A DNA stretch of 64,000 bases, from NCBI RefSeq assembly GCF_012927305.1, contig NZ_JABBGH010000001.1, positions 1,922,001-1,986,000 on the forward strand, in the 5' to 3' direction. Positions 25,663-33,584 of the stretch are shown here, one piece after another (the stretch's first letter is position 1; the number at the start of each line of letters is the position of its first letter). The notes under the pieces are model-generated. The model did no database searches, was not told where the DNA came from, and saw only the letters and a program-made list of their open reading frames with translations. The position numbers and the translations under genes were made by a program. This DNA is from Hymenobacter polaris (lineage in GTDB: Bacteria > Bacteroidota > Bacteroidia > Cytophagales > Hymenobacteraceae).

Positions 25663-26032
25663 TTACTGAATAGCACGGAAAATCCACTTGTCGTCATGCC
25701 CTAACACCGTGGCGATTGGAGTTGGGCAAATAACTGCCCTAGAACTTTTTTGCGCAGGCAACTAATTGATTTACTTCGTTATATACAGTAAAATATAACG
25801 CTGAATGCGAGCTTTCACAGGTGTATTTCACAAAAGATTCAGGCCTGCTGCTTGGCTGCTTCGTTTTCAAGTGGCTTGAATGTCAGGCTGCCCGCTGGCT
25901 AATAGTCGAAGTAACGCGCTTATTTAGATTGTTTTAAAACATCAAAGGCCCGCGCTAAGCCGTAGCGTAAAAGAGTCGTCCAGTAAATAGCCCCTAGGGC
26001 TGCTTGCCTCACATCTTCTACCCTATCGCTCC
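25663..26032. other. 370-base AT-rich upstream region of the paoABC operon
   Basis: No ORF. It holds an inverted repeat at 25777-25800 and a CCCTAGGG at 25992. Probably the regulatory region of the molybdenum enzyme operon. Confidence 0.5.
25777..25800. promoter_or_regulatory. inverted repeat upstream of paoABC, possible operator
   Basis: CGTTATAT-acagtaaa-ATATAACG, 8-bp perfect arms with 8-base spacing, 233 bases before the paoA start. The shape is that of a dimeric repressor or activator site; no regulator is identified. Confidence 0.45.
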
Positions 26033-26620
26033 ATGAGTCTACACTTCATCCAAGAGCCCCTCGACAAAGCGGCGCCGCACGTAGTGCCCACCCAGGCCGT
26101 GACGCTCAACGTCAACGGCGAAGACCACACCATCCAGATTGCGCCCTGGACCAGCCTGCTCGACGCCCTGCGCGAGTACCTGGACCTAACCGGCACCAAG
26201 AAAGGCTGCGACCATGGGCAATGCGGCGCCTGCACCGTCCTGGTTGACGGCAAGCGCATTAACTCGTGCCTGGCGCTGGCCACAGTGTACCAGGGCAAGA
26301 AAATCGAGACCATCGAGGGCCTAGGCGCCGAGGACAATCTCTCGCCGCTGCAACAGGCCTTCGTGGACCACGACGCTTTCCAGTGCGGCTACTGCACGCC
26401 GGGCCAGATTTGCTCGGCGCAGGGCCTCATCAATGAAGGCCGCTGCAAAACCGAAGACGAGGTGCGCGAGCACATGAGCGGCAACCTCTGCCGCTGCGGC
26501 GCCTACACTAACATATTGTCGGCCGTAATGGAAGTGCTACACGACGGCCAGGTGGTGGTCGATAACGGCACGTTGGTAACTATTCCGGCCCAGCCCACCC
26601 AGTCTAGCTCCGTCAACTAA
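26033..26620 (+). CDS. paoA: aldehyde oxidoreductase, 2Fe-2S subunit
   Basis: 195 residues. Electron-transfer subunit of a xanthine-oxidase-family aldehyde oxidoreductase. Plant-type 2Fe-2S motif GCDHGQCGACTVLVDGKRIN plus a later Cys (SCLAL), then the second cluster with FQCGYCTPGQICSA and GNLCRCGAY. It resembles E. coli PaoA (YagT), but without its Tat signal: the N-terminus MSLHFIQEPLDKAAPH is not a signal peptide. The complex is therefore probably cytoplasmic. First gene of paoABC. Confidence 0.95.
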   Translation: MSLHFIQEPLDKAAPHVVPTQAVTLNVNGEDHTIQIAPWTSLLDALREYLDLTGTKKGCDHGQCGACTVLVDGKRINSCLALATVYQGKKIETIEGLGAEDNLSPLQQAFVDHDAFQCGYCTPGQICSAQGLINEGRCKTEDEVREHMSGNLCRCGAYTNILSAVMEVLHDGQVVVDNGTLVTIPAQPTQSSSVN

Positions 26621-26713
26621 TGTGGCAGATGTGAAAATGAGGAAGATGTAGCTGCGCAAAGAAGCTGACTATCAATTTCCACATTCTCTACATTCCCCAC
26701 ATCTACCACATTA
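26618..26713. repeat. inverted repeat between paoA and paoB
   Basis: TAATGTGGCAGATGTG pairs with CACATCTACCACATTA (one mismatch); further partial matches run inward. It fills the 99-base spacer of the operon and starts at the paoA stop codon. Confidence 0.75.
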
Positions 26714-26719
26714 AACTAT

Positions 26720-27757
26720 ATGAACAGTTTCACCCTCACGCAAGCCACGGCCGCCGACGAAGCCGTGCGCGACTACGCCGGGCACGAGCACGCGGCCTAC
26801 CTGGGCGGCGGCACCAACCTCGTGGACCTGATGAAGTACAACCTCGAGCGCCCCAGCCACCTCACCAGCCTAGGCCTGCTGCCACTTACCGACATCACCA
26901 GCCTGCCCGACGGCGGCCTGCGCCTGGGCGCGCTGGCTACTAATGCCGACACGGCCTGGCACCCCGAGGTAGAAAAGCGCTACCCGCTGCTGAGCCAGAC
27001 CATTTTGGCCGGCGCCACACCGCAACTGCGCAACGCCGCCACCAACGGCGGCAACCTCAATCAGCGCACCCGCTGCTACTATTTCTATGACCTTGCCGCG
27101 CCCTGCAACAAGCGCGAGCCGGGCACTGGCTGCTCGGCCCTCACCGGTCCCAACCGCGTGTGCGGCGTGCTCGGCACCAGCGAGAGCTGCATCGCCACCA
27201 ACCCTAGCGACATGTGCGTGGCTCTGGCCGCCCTAGAGGCCACCGTGCGCGTGCAAGGCCCCAACGGCGAGCGCACCATCAAATTCGACGACTACCACCG
27301 TCTGCCCGGCGACCACCCCGAGAAGGATAACACCCTAGAGCCGGGTGAGCTGGTAACGGCCATTGACCTGCCCGCCGAGGGCTACGCCGACCACTTCACC
27401 TACCTCAAGCTGCGCGACCGCAGCAGCTACGCCTTTGCCTTGGTGAGCGTGGCAGTGGGCCTGAAAATGAACGGCAACACTATCGAAAAGGCTCGCTTTG
27501 CCCTGGGCGGCGTAGCCCACAAACCCTGGCGCGACCAGGAAGCCGAAAAGATGCTGGAAGGCCAAACGGCCTCGCCCGACTTATTCCGGAAGGTGGCCGC
27601 CAAGGTGTTTGCCGAGGCCAAGGGCTACGGCGAGGGCTCGCTGCATAACTCGTTTAAGATTGAGCTGGGCAAGCGCGCCATCGTGCGGGCCCTCAAGCAG
27701 GCCACCGAGATGAAGTATGAGGTGAACCCGAATGTGTTTTTGAATTCGAATCCGTAG
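26720..27757 (+). CDS. paoB: aldehyde oxidoreductase, FAD subunit
   Basis: 345 residues. FAD-binding subunit of the molybdenum hydroxylase. The N-terminal FAD motif HAAYLGGGTNLVDLMK, then LRNAATNGGNLNQRTRCYYF, with a Cys-rich insertion (RCYYFYDLAAPCNKREP, GCSAL, VCGVL, SCIATNPSDM) as in E. coli PaoB, where it holds an extra 4Fe-4S cluster. C-terminal CO-dehydrogenase-like domain at about 230-340. Middle gene of the operon. Confidence 0.95.
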   Translation: MNSFTLTQATAADEAVRDYAGHEHAAYLGGGTNLVDLMKYNLERPSHLTSLGLLPLTDITSLPDGGLRLGALATNADTAWHPEVEKRYPLLSQTILAGATPQLRNAATNGGNLNQRTRCYYFYDLAAPCNKREPGTGCSALTGPNRVCGVLGTSESCIATNPSDMCVALAALEATVRVQGPNGERTIKFDDYHRLPGDHPEKDNTLEPGELVTAIDLPAEGYADHFTYLKLRDRSSYAFALVSVAVGLKMNGNTIEKARFALGGVAHKPWRDQEAEKMLEGQTASPDLFRKVAAKVFAEAKGYGEGSLHNSFKIELGKRAIVRALKQATEMKYEVNPNVFLNSNP

Positions 27758-27794
27758 CCGTGAGACCCCACTCAGTATAAATTAACTACATATA

Positions 27795-30068
27795 ATGTCC
27801 CAAACCATCGCAACCCCGCCTACCGTGCGCCTCGACAGCGACGTTGTGGGCAAGCCCATCAGCCGCCCCGAGGGGCCGGCCAAGGTGAGCGGCGCGGCCA
27901 AGTACGCGGCCGAGTTCAGCGTGACCGGCCCGCTGTGGTACGGCTACGTCGTGAGCAGCCCCATTGCCAAAGGCAAAATCACCAAAATCTACGCCGACGA
28001 GGTGCTGGCTATTCCGGGCGTGCAGCAGGTCTTCTCGCACGAAAACGTGCCTTCGCTGGCCTGGTTCGACCGGGCGTATAAGGACGATGTGGCCCCCGGC
28101 GGCTCGCCCTTCCGGCCGCTGCACGAGCCCGAAATCATGTTCAGCCAGCAGCCGGTGGCGCTGGTGGTGGCCGACACGTTTGAGCTGGCCCGCTACGCCG
28201 CCTCGGTGCTGCGCATCGACTACGACGTGGCCGAGTTCAACACCAACCTGGAAGTGGCGGCCCCTAAGGCGTTTGACGCGCCCAAGGGCAAAACCGGCTT
28301 CGTGCCCCCGCCCAAGCCCAAGGGCGACGTGGAGCAGGCCTACGCCGACGCGCCGCACAAGGTGGCCGGCGAGTACGTGCACCACGCGCAGCACCACAAC
28401 CCGATGGAGATGTTCGGGACGACCGTGGACTGGCTGGGCGACGGCAAGAAGATGAAAATCTACGACAAGACGCAGGGCGCGCCCAACGTGCAGCAGTACA
28501 TCGCCAAGATTTTCGGGCTGAGTAAGGAGGAAGCGCGCATCATCTCGAAGTTTACGGGCGGCGGCTTCGGCTCGGGCCTGCGACCACAGTACCAGGTATT
28601 TATGGCCGTGCTGGCGGCCCTGGAGCTAGAGCACTCGGTGCGGGTGGTGATGGACCGCTCGCAGATGTTCAGCATGGGCCACCGCCCCCACACCGTGCAG
28701 GACATTCGCCTGGCCAGCGACGACCAGGGCTACCTGCAGGCCATGGAGCACAACGCGCTGGCCGAAACCTCGCAGTTTGAGGATGAAACCGAGACGGTGG
28801 TGAACTGGTCGGGCATCCTCTACAAGGTGCCCAACAGCCAGTTTGACTACAAGCTGACCAAGATTGACGTGAACACGCCGGCCGACATGCGCGCGCCGGG
28901 CGCGGCCACCGGCAGCTTCGCCATCGAAAGCGCCATCGACGAGCTGTCGTACAAGGCCGGCCGCGACCCGCTCGATTTCCGCCTGCTCAACTACACCTAC
29001 ACCGACCCCACCGAAAATAAGCCTTTCAGCAGCAAGCGCCTCGACGATTGCTACCACGAAGGCGCCAAGCGCTTCGGCTGGGACCAGCGCAACCCCGAGC
29101 CCCGCTCGATGCGCGACGAAAACGGCTTGCTCGTGGGCTGGGGCGTGGCTGCCGGCTGCTGGGATGCCTCCATGCAGAAAGCCGCCGCCAAGGCCGTGCT
29201 CGCGGCCGATGGCCACCTCACGGTGAGCAGCGCCACCAACGACCAGGGCGCGGGTACCTACGTGATTATGACCCAGATGGCCGCCCAGACCCTAGGGCTG
29301 CCCCTGGCGCAAGTCACCTTCGAGCTGGGCGACACCGAGATGCCCGAGGCCCCCGTGCAAGGCGGCTCCTGGACCGCCAACTCGGTAGGCGCGGCCGTGA
29401 AGGACGCCTGCCAGGCCGTGGGCAAGAAGCTGCTCAAGCTGGCCCAGAAGATGGACGACTCGCCCCTGGCCGGCGTGGACTTCGAGGACGTGCAGTTCGC
29501 CGACGGCCACATCCGCGCCAACGAGGACATCAGCCGCTCGGTGGCCATTGCCGACATCCTGGCCGCCAGCGGCGAGGCCAAGATTGAGGCGGAGGGCAAA
29601 GCGGGCCCCAACCCGATTAACATGCTGAAGTATTCGATGCACTCGCACAACGCGGTGTTTGTGGAAGTGAAAGTGGACGAGGACCTAGGCACCATCCACG
29701 TCACGCGCGTGGTGGATGCCGTGGCCGCCGGCCGCATCATGAACCCCAAAACCGCCCGCAGCCAGGTGCTGGGCGGGGTGGTGTGGGGCATCGGCATGGC
29801 CCTGATGGAGGAGGCCTACCTCAACAACGACCTAGGCCGCTACGTTAACCACAACTACGCCGAGTACCACATCCCGGTGAACGCCGACATCAAGAAAATC
29901 GACGTGATTTTTGTGGAGGAGGAAGACGACATCGCCAGCCCCATCGGCGTCAAAGGCGTCGGCGAAATCGGGATGCTGGGCGTAGCCGCCGCCGTAGCCA
30001 ACGCCGTGTACCACGCCACCGGCAAGCGCGTCCGCGAATTGCCGCTGACGATTGATAAGCTGCTGTAA
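27795..30068 (+). CDS. paoC: aldehyde oxidoreductase, molybdenum-cofactor subunit
   Basis: 757 residues. Catalytic subunit of the xanthine-oxidase family, PaoC (YagR) type; oxidises aldehydes to acids at a molybdopterin cytosine dinucleotide centre. Seen: KYAAEFSVTGPLWYGYVVSS (N-terminal domain), QHHNPMEMFGTTV, FTGGGFGSGLRPQ (cofactor contact), ADMRAPGAATGSFAIESAID, QGAGTYVIMTQMA and, near the end, GVKGVGEIGMLG with the catalytic Glu. The start is 37 bases after paoB. A terminator follows at 30089-30126. Confidence 0.95.
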   Translation: MSQTIATPPTVRLDSDVVGKPISRPEGPAKVSGAAKYAAEFSVTGPLWYGYVVSSPIAKGKITKIYADEVLAIPGVQQVFSHENVPSLAWFDRAYKDDVAPGGSPFRPLHEPEIMFSQQPVALVVADTFELARYAASVLRIDYDVAEFNTNLEVAAPKAFDAPKGKTGFVPPPKPKGDVEQAYADAPHKVAGEYVHHAQHHNPMEMFGTTVDWLGDGKKMKIYDKTQGAPNVQQYIAKIFGLSKEEARIISKFTGGGFGSGLRPQYQVFMAVLAALELEHSVRVVMDRSQMFSMGHRPHTVQDIRLASDDQGYLQAMEHNALAETSQFEDETETVVNWSGILYKVPNSQFDYKLTKIDVNTPADMRAPGAATGSFAIESAIDELSYKAGRDPLDFRLLNYTYTDPTENKPFSSKRLDDCYHEGAKRFGWDQRNPEPRSMRDENGLLVGWGVAAGCWDASMQKAAAKAVLAADGHLTVSSATNDQGAGTYVIMTQMAAQTLGLPLAQVTFELGDTEMPEAPVQGGSWTANSVGAAVKDACQAVGKKLLKLAQKMDDSPLAGVDFEDVQFADGHIRANEDISRSVAIADILAASGEAKIEAEGKAGPNPINMLKYSMHSHNAVFVEVKVDEDLGTIHVTRVVDAVAAGRIMNPKTARSQVLGGVVWGIGMALMEEAYLNNDLGRYVNHNYAEYHIPVNADIKKIDVIFVEEEDDIASPIGVKGVGEIGMLGVAAAVANAVYHATGKRVRELPLTIDKLL

Positions 30069-30088
30069 GGTTTAATTAAGTTGCATAG

Positions 30089-30126
30089 AAAAGCGCCCCG
30101 TAGCCGATTGGCTGCGGGGCGCTTTT
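30089..30126 (+). terminator. terminator of the paoABC operon
   Basis: AAAAGCGCCCCGTAGCC-gatt-GGCTGCGGGGCGCTTTT, with one G-U pair on the plus-strand RNA. The stem is strong, with T4 at its end. Confidence 0.85.
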
Positions 30127-30205
30127 GCTTTGGGGATTACAGCAAGGGGATTTAAGCCATAAGCAACAGAAAATGGGCGAACAATAATTTTAATAATTTT
30201 TTTAG

Positions 30206-30228
30206 GATTTGATGTATCATATCAAATC
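30206..30228. promoter_or_regulatory. 8-bp inverted repeat, possible operator of the 30281 gene
   Basis: GATTTGAT-gtatcat-ATCAAATC, 9 bases upstream of a perfect -7 element TACCTTTG (30237-30244). Its position over the -33 region suggests repression by a dimeric protein, perhaps the gene's own winged-helix-like product. Confidence 0.6.
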
Positions 30229-30236
30229 CCCTTATG

Positions 30237-30244
30237 TACCTTTG
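30237..30244 (+). promoter_or_regulatory. TACCTTTG -7 element of the 30281 gene
   Basis: Perfect match to TAnnTTTG, 36 bases before the ATG. The nearest upstream TTTG (30208-30211) overlaps the inverted repeat and is slightly farther away than the usual spacing. Confidence 0.65.
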
Positions 30245-30280
30245 TTTTATCTAAACGTCCAATCCTAAATCCCGTCTTCA

Positions 30281-30847
30281 ATGTCACTCACGGTAGCAAT
30301 AGATGACGAGTACATCAAGGCAGCGGCGATAGCATCATTCAAAGCTTCCTTAGCAGCAGCAGAAAATAGCGTTAGAGTAGCTCAAAATGAGTACACAACC
30401 GCAAAACAGAAGTTAGAGGATGCCTCTAATCTAGTAAATGCCTTTAAATCCCTTTTAGCAGGAGTTGATGCCACACCGGAGGTGGCTGACCAAGACGAAA
30501 GCGCACCTACTGAAGAGTCAGATGAGGAACAAACTCATCTTCCTTCTAAGAAGCGACGCCTTGGAGGTATTGATGCAGCAACATTACAGCAACTTGAAGA
30601 AGCTGGAGAAGCCCGCACTTCGGACGAATTAGTCGCTTTAGTCGCAAATGCATATTCGGAGCCAATAAGCCCAAAGTCCGTGAAAAATGCATTAGGTGAG
30701 TTTGTAAAATCCGGAAAAGTTATCAAGCAGTATTCTAAATCAAACCAAGCTTACTACTATAGCATCTCATCTTGGATTTCAACTGAAGCTAACACAGAAG
30801 AAAACGAACAGCAAAAGCAAGAAGATGACCTTGACCTAGGGTTCTAA
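30281..30847 (+). CDS. coiled-coil plus winged-helix-like protein, AT-rich, unrecognised
   Basis: 188 residues, not recognised. Residues about 5-62 form a long Ala-rich helix with coiled-coil character (FKASLAAAENSVRVAQNEYT, then KQKLEDASNLVNAFKSLLAG). An acidic linker and a basic patch (LPSKKRRLGG) follow. Residues about 96-165 read like a winged helix: three helices including ISPKSVKNALGEFVKSGKV, then a wing with YSKSNQAYYYSIS. The tail is acidic. The gene is visibly richer in A/T than its neighbours and uses codons unlike them, a sign of transfer. It has its own promoter, possible operator and terminator, and is followed by a string of hairpins. A DNA-binding regulator is a guess. Confidence 0.85.
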   Translation: MSLTVAIDDEYIKAAAIASFKASLAAAENSVRVAQNEYTTAKQKLEDASNLVNAFKSLLAGVDATPEVADQDESAPTEESDEEQTHLPSKKRRLGGIDAATLQQLEEAGEARTSDELVALVANAYSEPISPKSVKNALGEFVKSGKVIKQYSKSNQAYYYSISSWISTEANTEENEQQKQEDDLDLGF

Positions 30848-30852
30848 TAAAA

Positions 30853-30883
30853 AAAGCGCAACTGCTTCAAACAGTTGCGCTTT
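30853..30883 (+). terminator. terminator of the 30281 gene
   Basis: AAAGCGCAACTG-cttcaaa-CAGTTGCGCTTT, a perfect 12-bp stem 6 bases after the stop codon. Confidence 0.85.
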
Positions 30884-30891
30884 ACTGAAAG

Positions 30892-31137
30892 TGTTGTTCT
30901 AAGGTGAAGACTTAGAATAACATTGGTGGCGACCTCACCACCATATTGCTTGTGAGGCAACTCTTACGCACTATATAATGCGCAAGAATCAGAAGTACCC
31001 CGTCCGACCTCATAAGGGAGGTAAACGGGTTGGTCACAAACGCGGCAGCGTGTGCCGTGATTTAACCACTAGATTACCTAAAACACGCTAGGTAATTACA
31101 ATTGAAAGGCCGTTCTGTTAGCGCAGGGCGGCCTTTC
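30892..31137 (+). ncRNA. candidate structured RNA: eight consecutive hairpins
   Basis: Hairpins in order: 30892-30922 (12 bp), 30924-30943 (6 bp), 30946-30960 (6 bp), 30963-30986 (8 bp, one mismatch), 30999-31029 (two 5-bp helices), 31041-31059 (7 bp), 31073-31096 (8 bp) and 31104-31137 (14 bp). Almost every base lies in or next to a stem. Five non-Watson-Crick pairs are G-U only if the plus strand is read (C-A on the minus strand); one mismatch points the other way. The last stem could be a terminator. The region is not a tRNA, tmRNA, RNase P, SRP or 6S RNA by its conserved blocks. It resembles no family that I know. Confidence 0.55.
30978..31091 (+). CDS. possible 37-residue basic peptide inside the hairpin array
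   Basis: ATG CGC AAG to TAG, giving MRKNQKYPVRPHKGGKRVGH then KRGSVCRDLTTRLPKTR: 15 Lys, Arg or His residues. It overlaps five of the hairpins, so coding use and RNA structure compete. No family match, no clear ribosome-binding site. It may be chance in a stretch with few stops. Confidence 0.25.
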   Translation: MRKNQKYPVRPHKGGKRVGHKRGSVCRDLTTRLPKTR

Positions 31138-31268
31138 TTAATGCAAATGTACGAACAAAATATCACATGGTTTTTATTGTATCATTTCACTCGCGCCCAC
31201 CTAAAAATCATTTAACACCAAGTTAATCAATCAATTGCTAAGTGCGTAAGATACTAGCGAGCAGTTGG

Positions 31269-31436
31269 TTATTTGCGAGTATTACTAGTCACCCTTTTCG
31301 CACATAGAGCCTGTAGCATTTCGGCCATCTGCCGCGCTTCCGCATCAAGCCGCTGCTTTTCGGCAACGGGCAAATTAGTTGGCTCTATATCCCGCTTCAT
31401 CTCCTCGAAGCTGCTGTATCTGGTGAGTTTATTCAT
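31269..31436 (-). CDS. 55-residue small protein of the KLTRYSSFEEMK type
   Basis: MNKLTRYSSFEEMKRDIEPT, then NLPVAEKQRLDAEARQMAEM and LQALCAKRVTSNTRK. The beginning resembles small Bacteroidota proteins often found beside nucleotidyltransferase-like or mobile genes (from memory, unverified). Helical and charged, with no signal peptide. No partner gene is adjacent here, so it may be a leftover of a larger cassette. Codon use is ordinary for a coding frame. Confidence 0.6.
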   Translation of the reverse strand: MNKLTRYSSFEEMKRDIEPTNLPVAEKQRLDAEARQMAEMLQALCAKRVTSNTRK

Positions 31437-31515
31437 CGACTAGGAGCGGATTTACTGCAAGTAGCTACGTTGATTTTACTACGCCTAAGATACCAACGAC
31501 AGCTTATATAGTATT

Positions 31516-31607
31516 AGGAGCTGTTCACAGTTACTCACCGAAGGGTTGCAATTGCTTCGCGGTGCTCGCAATGACAGCCCTTCAGTGAGTAACTGTGAAC
31601 ACTTCCT
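31516..31607. repeat. inverted repeat overlapping the end of the NmrA-like gene
   Basis: GTTCACAGTTACTCACcGAAGGG pairs with CCCTTCaGTGAGTAACTGTG then AAC. The loop holds TTGCAATTGCTTCGCGGTGC then TCGCAATGACAG, which resembles GTCATTGCGAGC...GAAGCAAT repeats known in many Bacteroidota. The right arm includes the stop codon (31606-31608). Confidence 0.82.
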
Positions 31608-32487
31608 AGAAACTCGCCGCAAACTCCTTTGCGAACTCTTCCAGCTTCACGGTACCTAGGGCGGGTTTGTGCTGGGCGTAGTCCTCGGCCAGGGCGCCGT
31701 TGTTCATGCTGGCGTAGATGTCCACGATGTCGGTGGCGGTGCTGGCGGGCAGGCCGTTTTGGAGCAGGTTATCGCGCATCTGCTCGTCGGTGAAGGTGAC
31801 CCAGCGCAAGTCGGGGCGGCCGATGGCGGCCCCTAGGGCCTGGGCTACTTCGTCCTGGGTGCGCTCGTCGCTGGCCACGTAGCGGACGGTGCGGCCGGGC
31901 GCGGCGGCGGGGCGGGTCAGTTCCTCGGCGGCGGCGGCAGCAATGTCCCTAGGGTGCACCAGCGCCACCCGGTAGCTGCCGGCGCAGTTGGCCCCCATAA
32001 AGCCGGCGCCTTTTATCATGCCCACGAAGCCGTAGTAGTTGGTATAGAACGAGGTAGGGCGCAGGTGCGTGAGCGCCAGGCCCGGCACGGCCGCCAGGAT
32101 TTCCTCCACGTCGTGCGAGCCCAGGATGCCGCCGGTGCCGTGGTCGCGGTGGGCGCCCCAGCTGCTGAGCTGCACCACCCGCCGCACCCCCGCCTGCTCG
32201 ATGGCCTGCGCGTAGTGCCGGCCGATGCGCTGGAAAAACGCCCGCGAATCGGCCTCGCGGTGGCCCGACGCCACCATGGCGTACAGGGCGTCGGCCCCAG
32301 CGAAGGTGGCGGCCAGGAAATCGGCGTCTTCAAACGAGCCGATGGCGGCGGTGGCCCCTAGGGCCTCGATGGCGGCCCGCCGCTCGGGCTGGCTGCTGAT
32401 GACGGTGACGGCGTGGCCCTGCTGCACGAGCGTGGTAGCCAGCGGCTTGCTGATGTTCCCGAGGGAACCGGTGACGATGATTTTCAT
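31606..32487 (-). CDS. NmrA-like NAD(P)-binding SDR protein
   Basis: 293 residues from ATG 32487 (MKIIVTGSLGNISKPLATTL); the longer frame start at 32529 is not supported. Atypical SDR with the VTGSLGNISKPLATTLVQQG nucleotide-binding loop, VQLSSWGAHRDHGTGG and LRPTSFYTNYYGF. Such proteins are quinone reductases or redox sensors (QOR2/NmrA type). The AraC gene lies just upstream on the same strand with an inverted repeat between, so it may be under that regulator. Confidence 0.9.
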   Translation of the reverse strand: MKIIVTGSLGNISKPLATTLVQQGHAVTVISSQPERRAAIEALGATAAIGSFEDADFLAATFAGADALYAMVASGHREADSRAFFQRIGRHYAQAIEQAGVRRVVQLSSWGAHRDHGTGGILGSHDVEEILAAVPGLALTHLRPTSFYTNYYGFVGMIKGAGFMGANCAGSYRVALVHPRDIAAAAAEELTRPAAAPGRTVRYVASDERTQDEVAQALGAAIGRPDLRWVTFTDEQMRDNLLQNGLPASTATDIVDIYASMNNGALAEDYAQHKPALGTVKLEEFAKEFAASF

Positions 32488-32577
32488 AGGGCAAAGCTCC
32501 GGGCGGTGGGGCCGGGCAGGAAGGGCCAAACGGCGGGAAGATTGGGCAAAAGGGCGGATTACGTACCTAGACGTGGC

Positions 32578-32688
32578 GCCTCACCCCCCGGCCCCCTCTC
32601 CGAAAAGGAGAGGGGGAGCCGACCATATGTGGACGCAAGGTGACGTCAGGCTCCCCTCTCCTTTTCGGAGAGGGGCCGGGGGTGAGGC
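32578..32688. repeat. long inverted repeat, CCTCACCCCCCGGCCCC family
   Basis: Left arm GCCTCACCCCCCGGCCCCCT, right arm complement ending GGGGGTGAGGC. Each arm contains its own small hairpin CTCTCCgAAAAGGAGAG, so the whole can fold as one long cruciform or two short hairpins. Repeats of this wording are known in other Bacteroidota. It lies between the AraC and NmrA-like genes. Confidence 0.88.
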
Positions 32689-32706
32689 ACTTCAGTTGCT
32701 TCGTAG

Positions 32707-33576
32707 TTAACTTCCTTGCCGGTAGCCGGCCGGCGACACGCCGGTGTTGTTCCGGAAGAAGCGGCCGAAGGTGGACTGGTCGGCGAAGTGCAGGGTATCG
32801 GCAACCTGGGCGATGGTGAGGGCGGGGTTTTGGAGCAGCACGCGGGCCTCCAGCAGCACGGCCTCGGCGAGCCACTCGGCGGCGCGGCGGCCGGTGGCTT
32901 CCTTCACGGTTTCGGCCAGGTGCTTGGGCGTGATGCAGAGCTGGTCGGCGTAGAACCCTAGGCCGCGCTGGGTGGCGTAGTGGCGGTTGACCAGCTGCTT
33001 GAAGTCGGCGGCGATGAGCTGGCTGCGCGTTTGCACCGCCTGGGTAGCCACGTGCTGCGCGCTGTAGATGGGGGCCGTTTCGTGCAACAGAATGTGGAGC
33101 AGGCTGCGCAAAATCTCCTCGCGGTAGGCGTGCGGTGCCGCGTAGCGCTGCCCAATGGTGCGCAGCAGCGCCGCGAGGCTGGCGGCTTCGGCGGGCGGCA
33201 GCGGCAGCACGGGGCGGGCATCGCGGGCGAAGAAGGCAAACGCATCGGGGTTGGGCCCGCCGCCCGCCGCCACAAACTCCTTGGTAAAGAAGATGCTGAG
33301 CGAGTCGCAGTCCTCACTCATAAAAGGCCACTGCTTGATGACGTAGGGCGAGAGCGCCATCAGCGAGCCGGGCCCTAGGTCGTAGGTGTCGAGGTTGACT
33401 TGCAGGCGGGCGCTGCCGCTGAGCACAATCCCAATTTTATAGTACCCGCTGCGGTAGGGCCGGTCGATGGGCAGGTGCGGCACCGCCGAGTCGGGCCCCA
33501 GGAAAAGCACGGCGGCCGGCTTCTCCTCCGTTTTCGTGAGGGCGGCGAGCGGGAAAACGGGAATGGTGGGCGGCAT
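32707..33576 (-). CDS. AraC-family transcriptional regulator
   Basis: 289 residues. N-terminal cupin-like sensor (about 20-140, with YYKIGIVLSGSARLQVNLDT and PGSLMALSPYVIKQW) and a C-terminal double helix-turn-helix (about 195-287): GLGFYADQLCITPKHLAETV and TIAQVADTLHFADQSTFGRF then FRNNTGVSPAGYR. The last motif is the AraC signature. Immediately upstream of the NmrA-like gene, which is the likely target. Confidence 0.94.
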   Translation of the reverse strand: MPPTIPVFPLAALTKTEEKPAAVLFLGPDSAVPHLPIDRPYRSGYYKIGIVLSGSARLQVNLDTYDLGPGSLMALSPYVIKQWPFMSEDCDSLSIFFTKEFVAAGGGPNPDAFAFFARDARPVLPLPPAEAASLAALLRTIGQRYAAPHAYREEILRSLLHILLHETAPIYSAQHVATQAVQTRSQLIAADFKQLVNRHYATQRGLGFYADQLCITPKHLAETVKEATGRRAAEWLAEAVLLEARVLLQNPALTIAQVADTLHFADQSTFGRFFRNNTGVSPAGYRQGS

Positions 33577-33584
33577 GGGGAAGG

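Noticed and set aside
30892..31137. tmRNA, tRNA cluster or retron non-coding RNA
   Set aside because: No tRNA-like ends or T-loop word, no tag frame, and no reverse transcriptase gene nearby.
30892..31137. CRISPR array or integron attC site
   Set aside because: The hairpins differ from each other in sequence and spacing, there are no repeats or spacers, and no integrase or cas genes.
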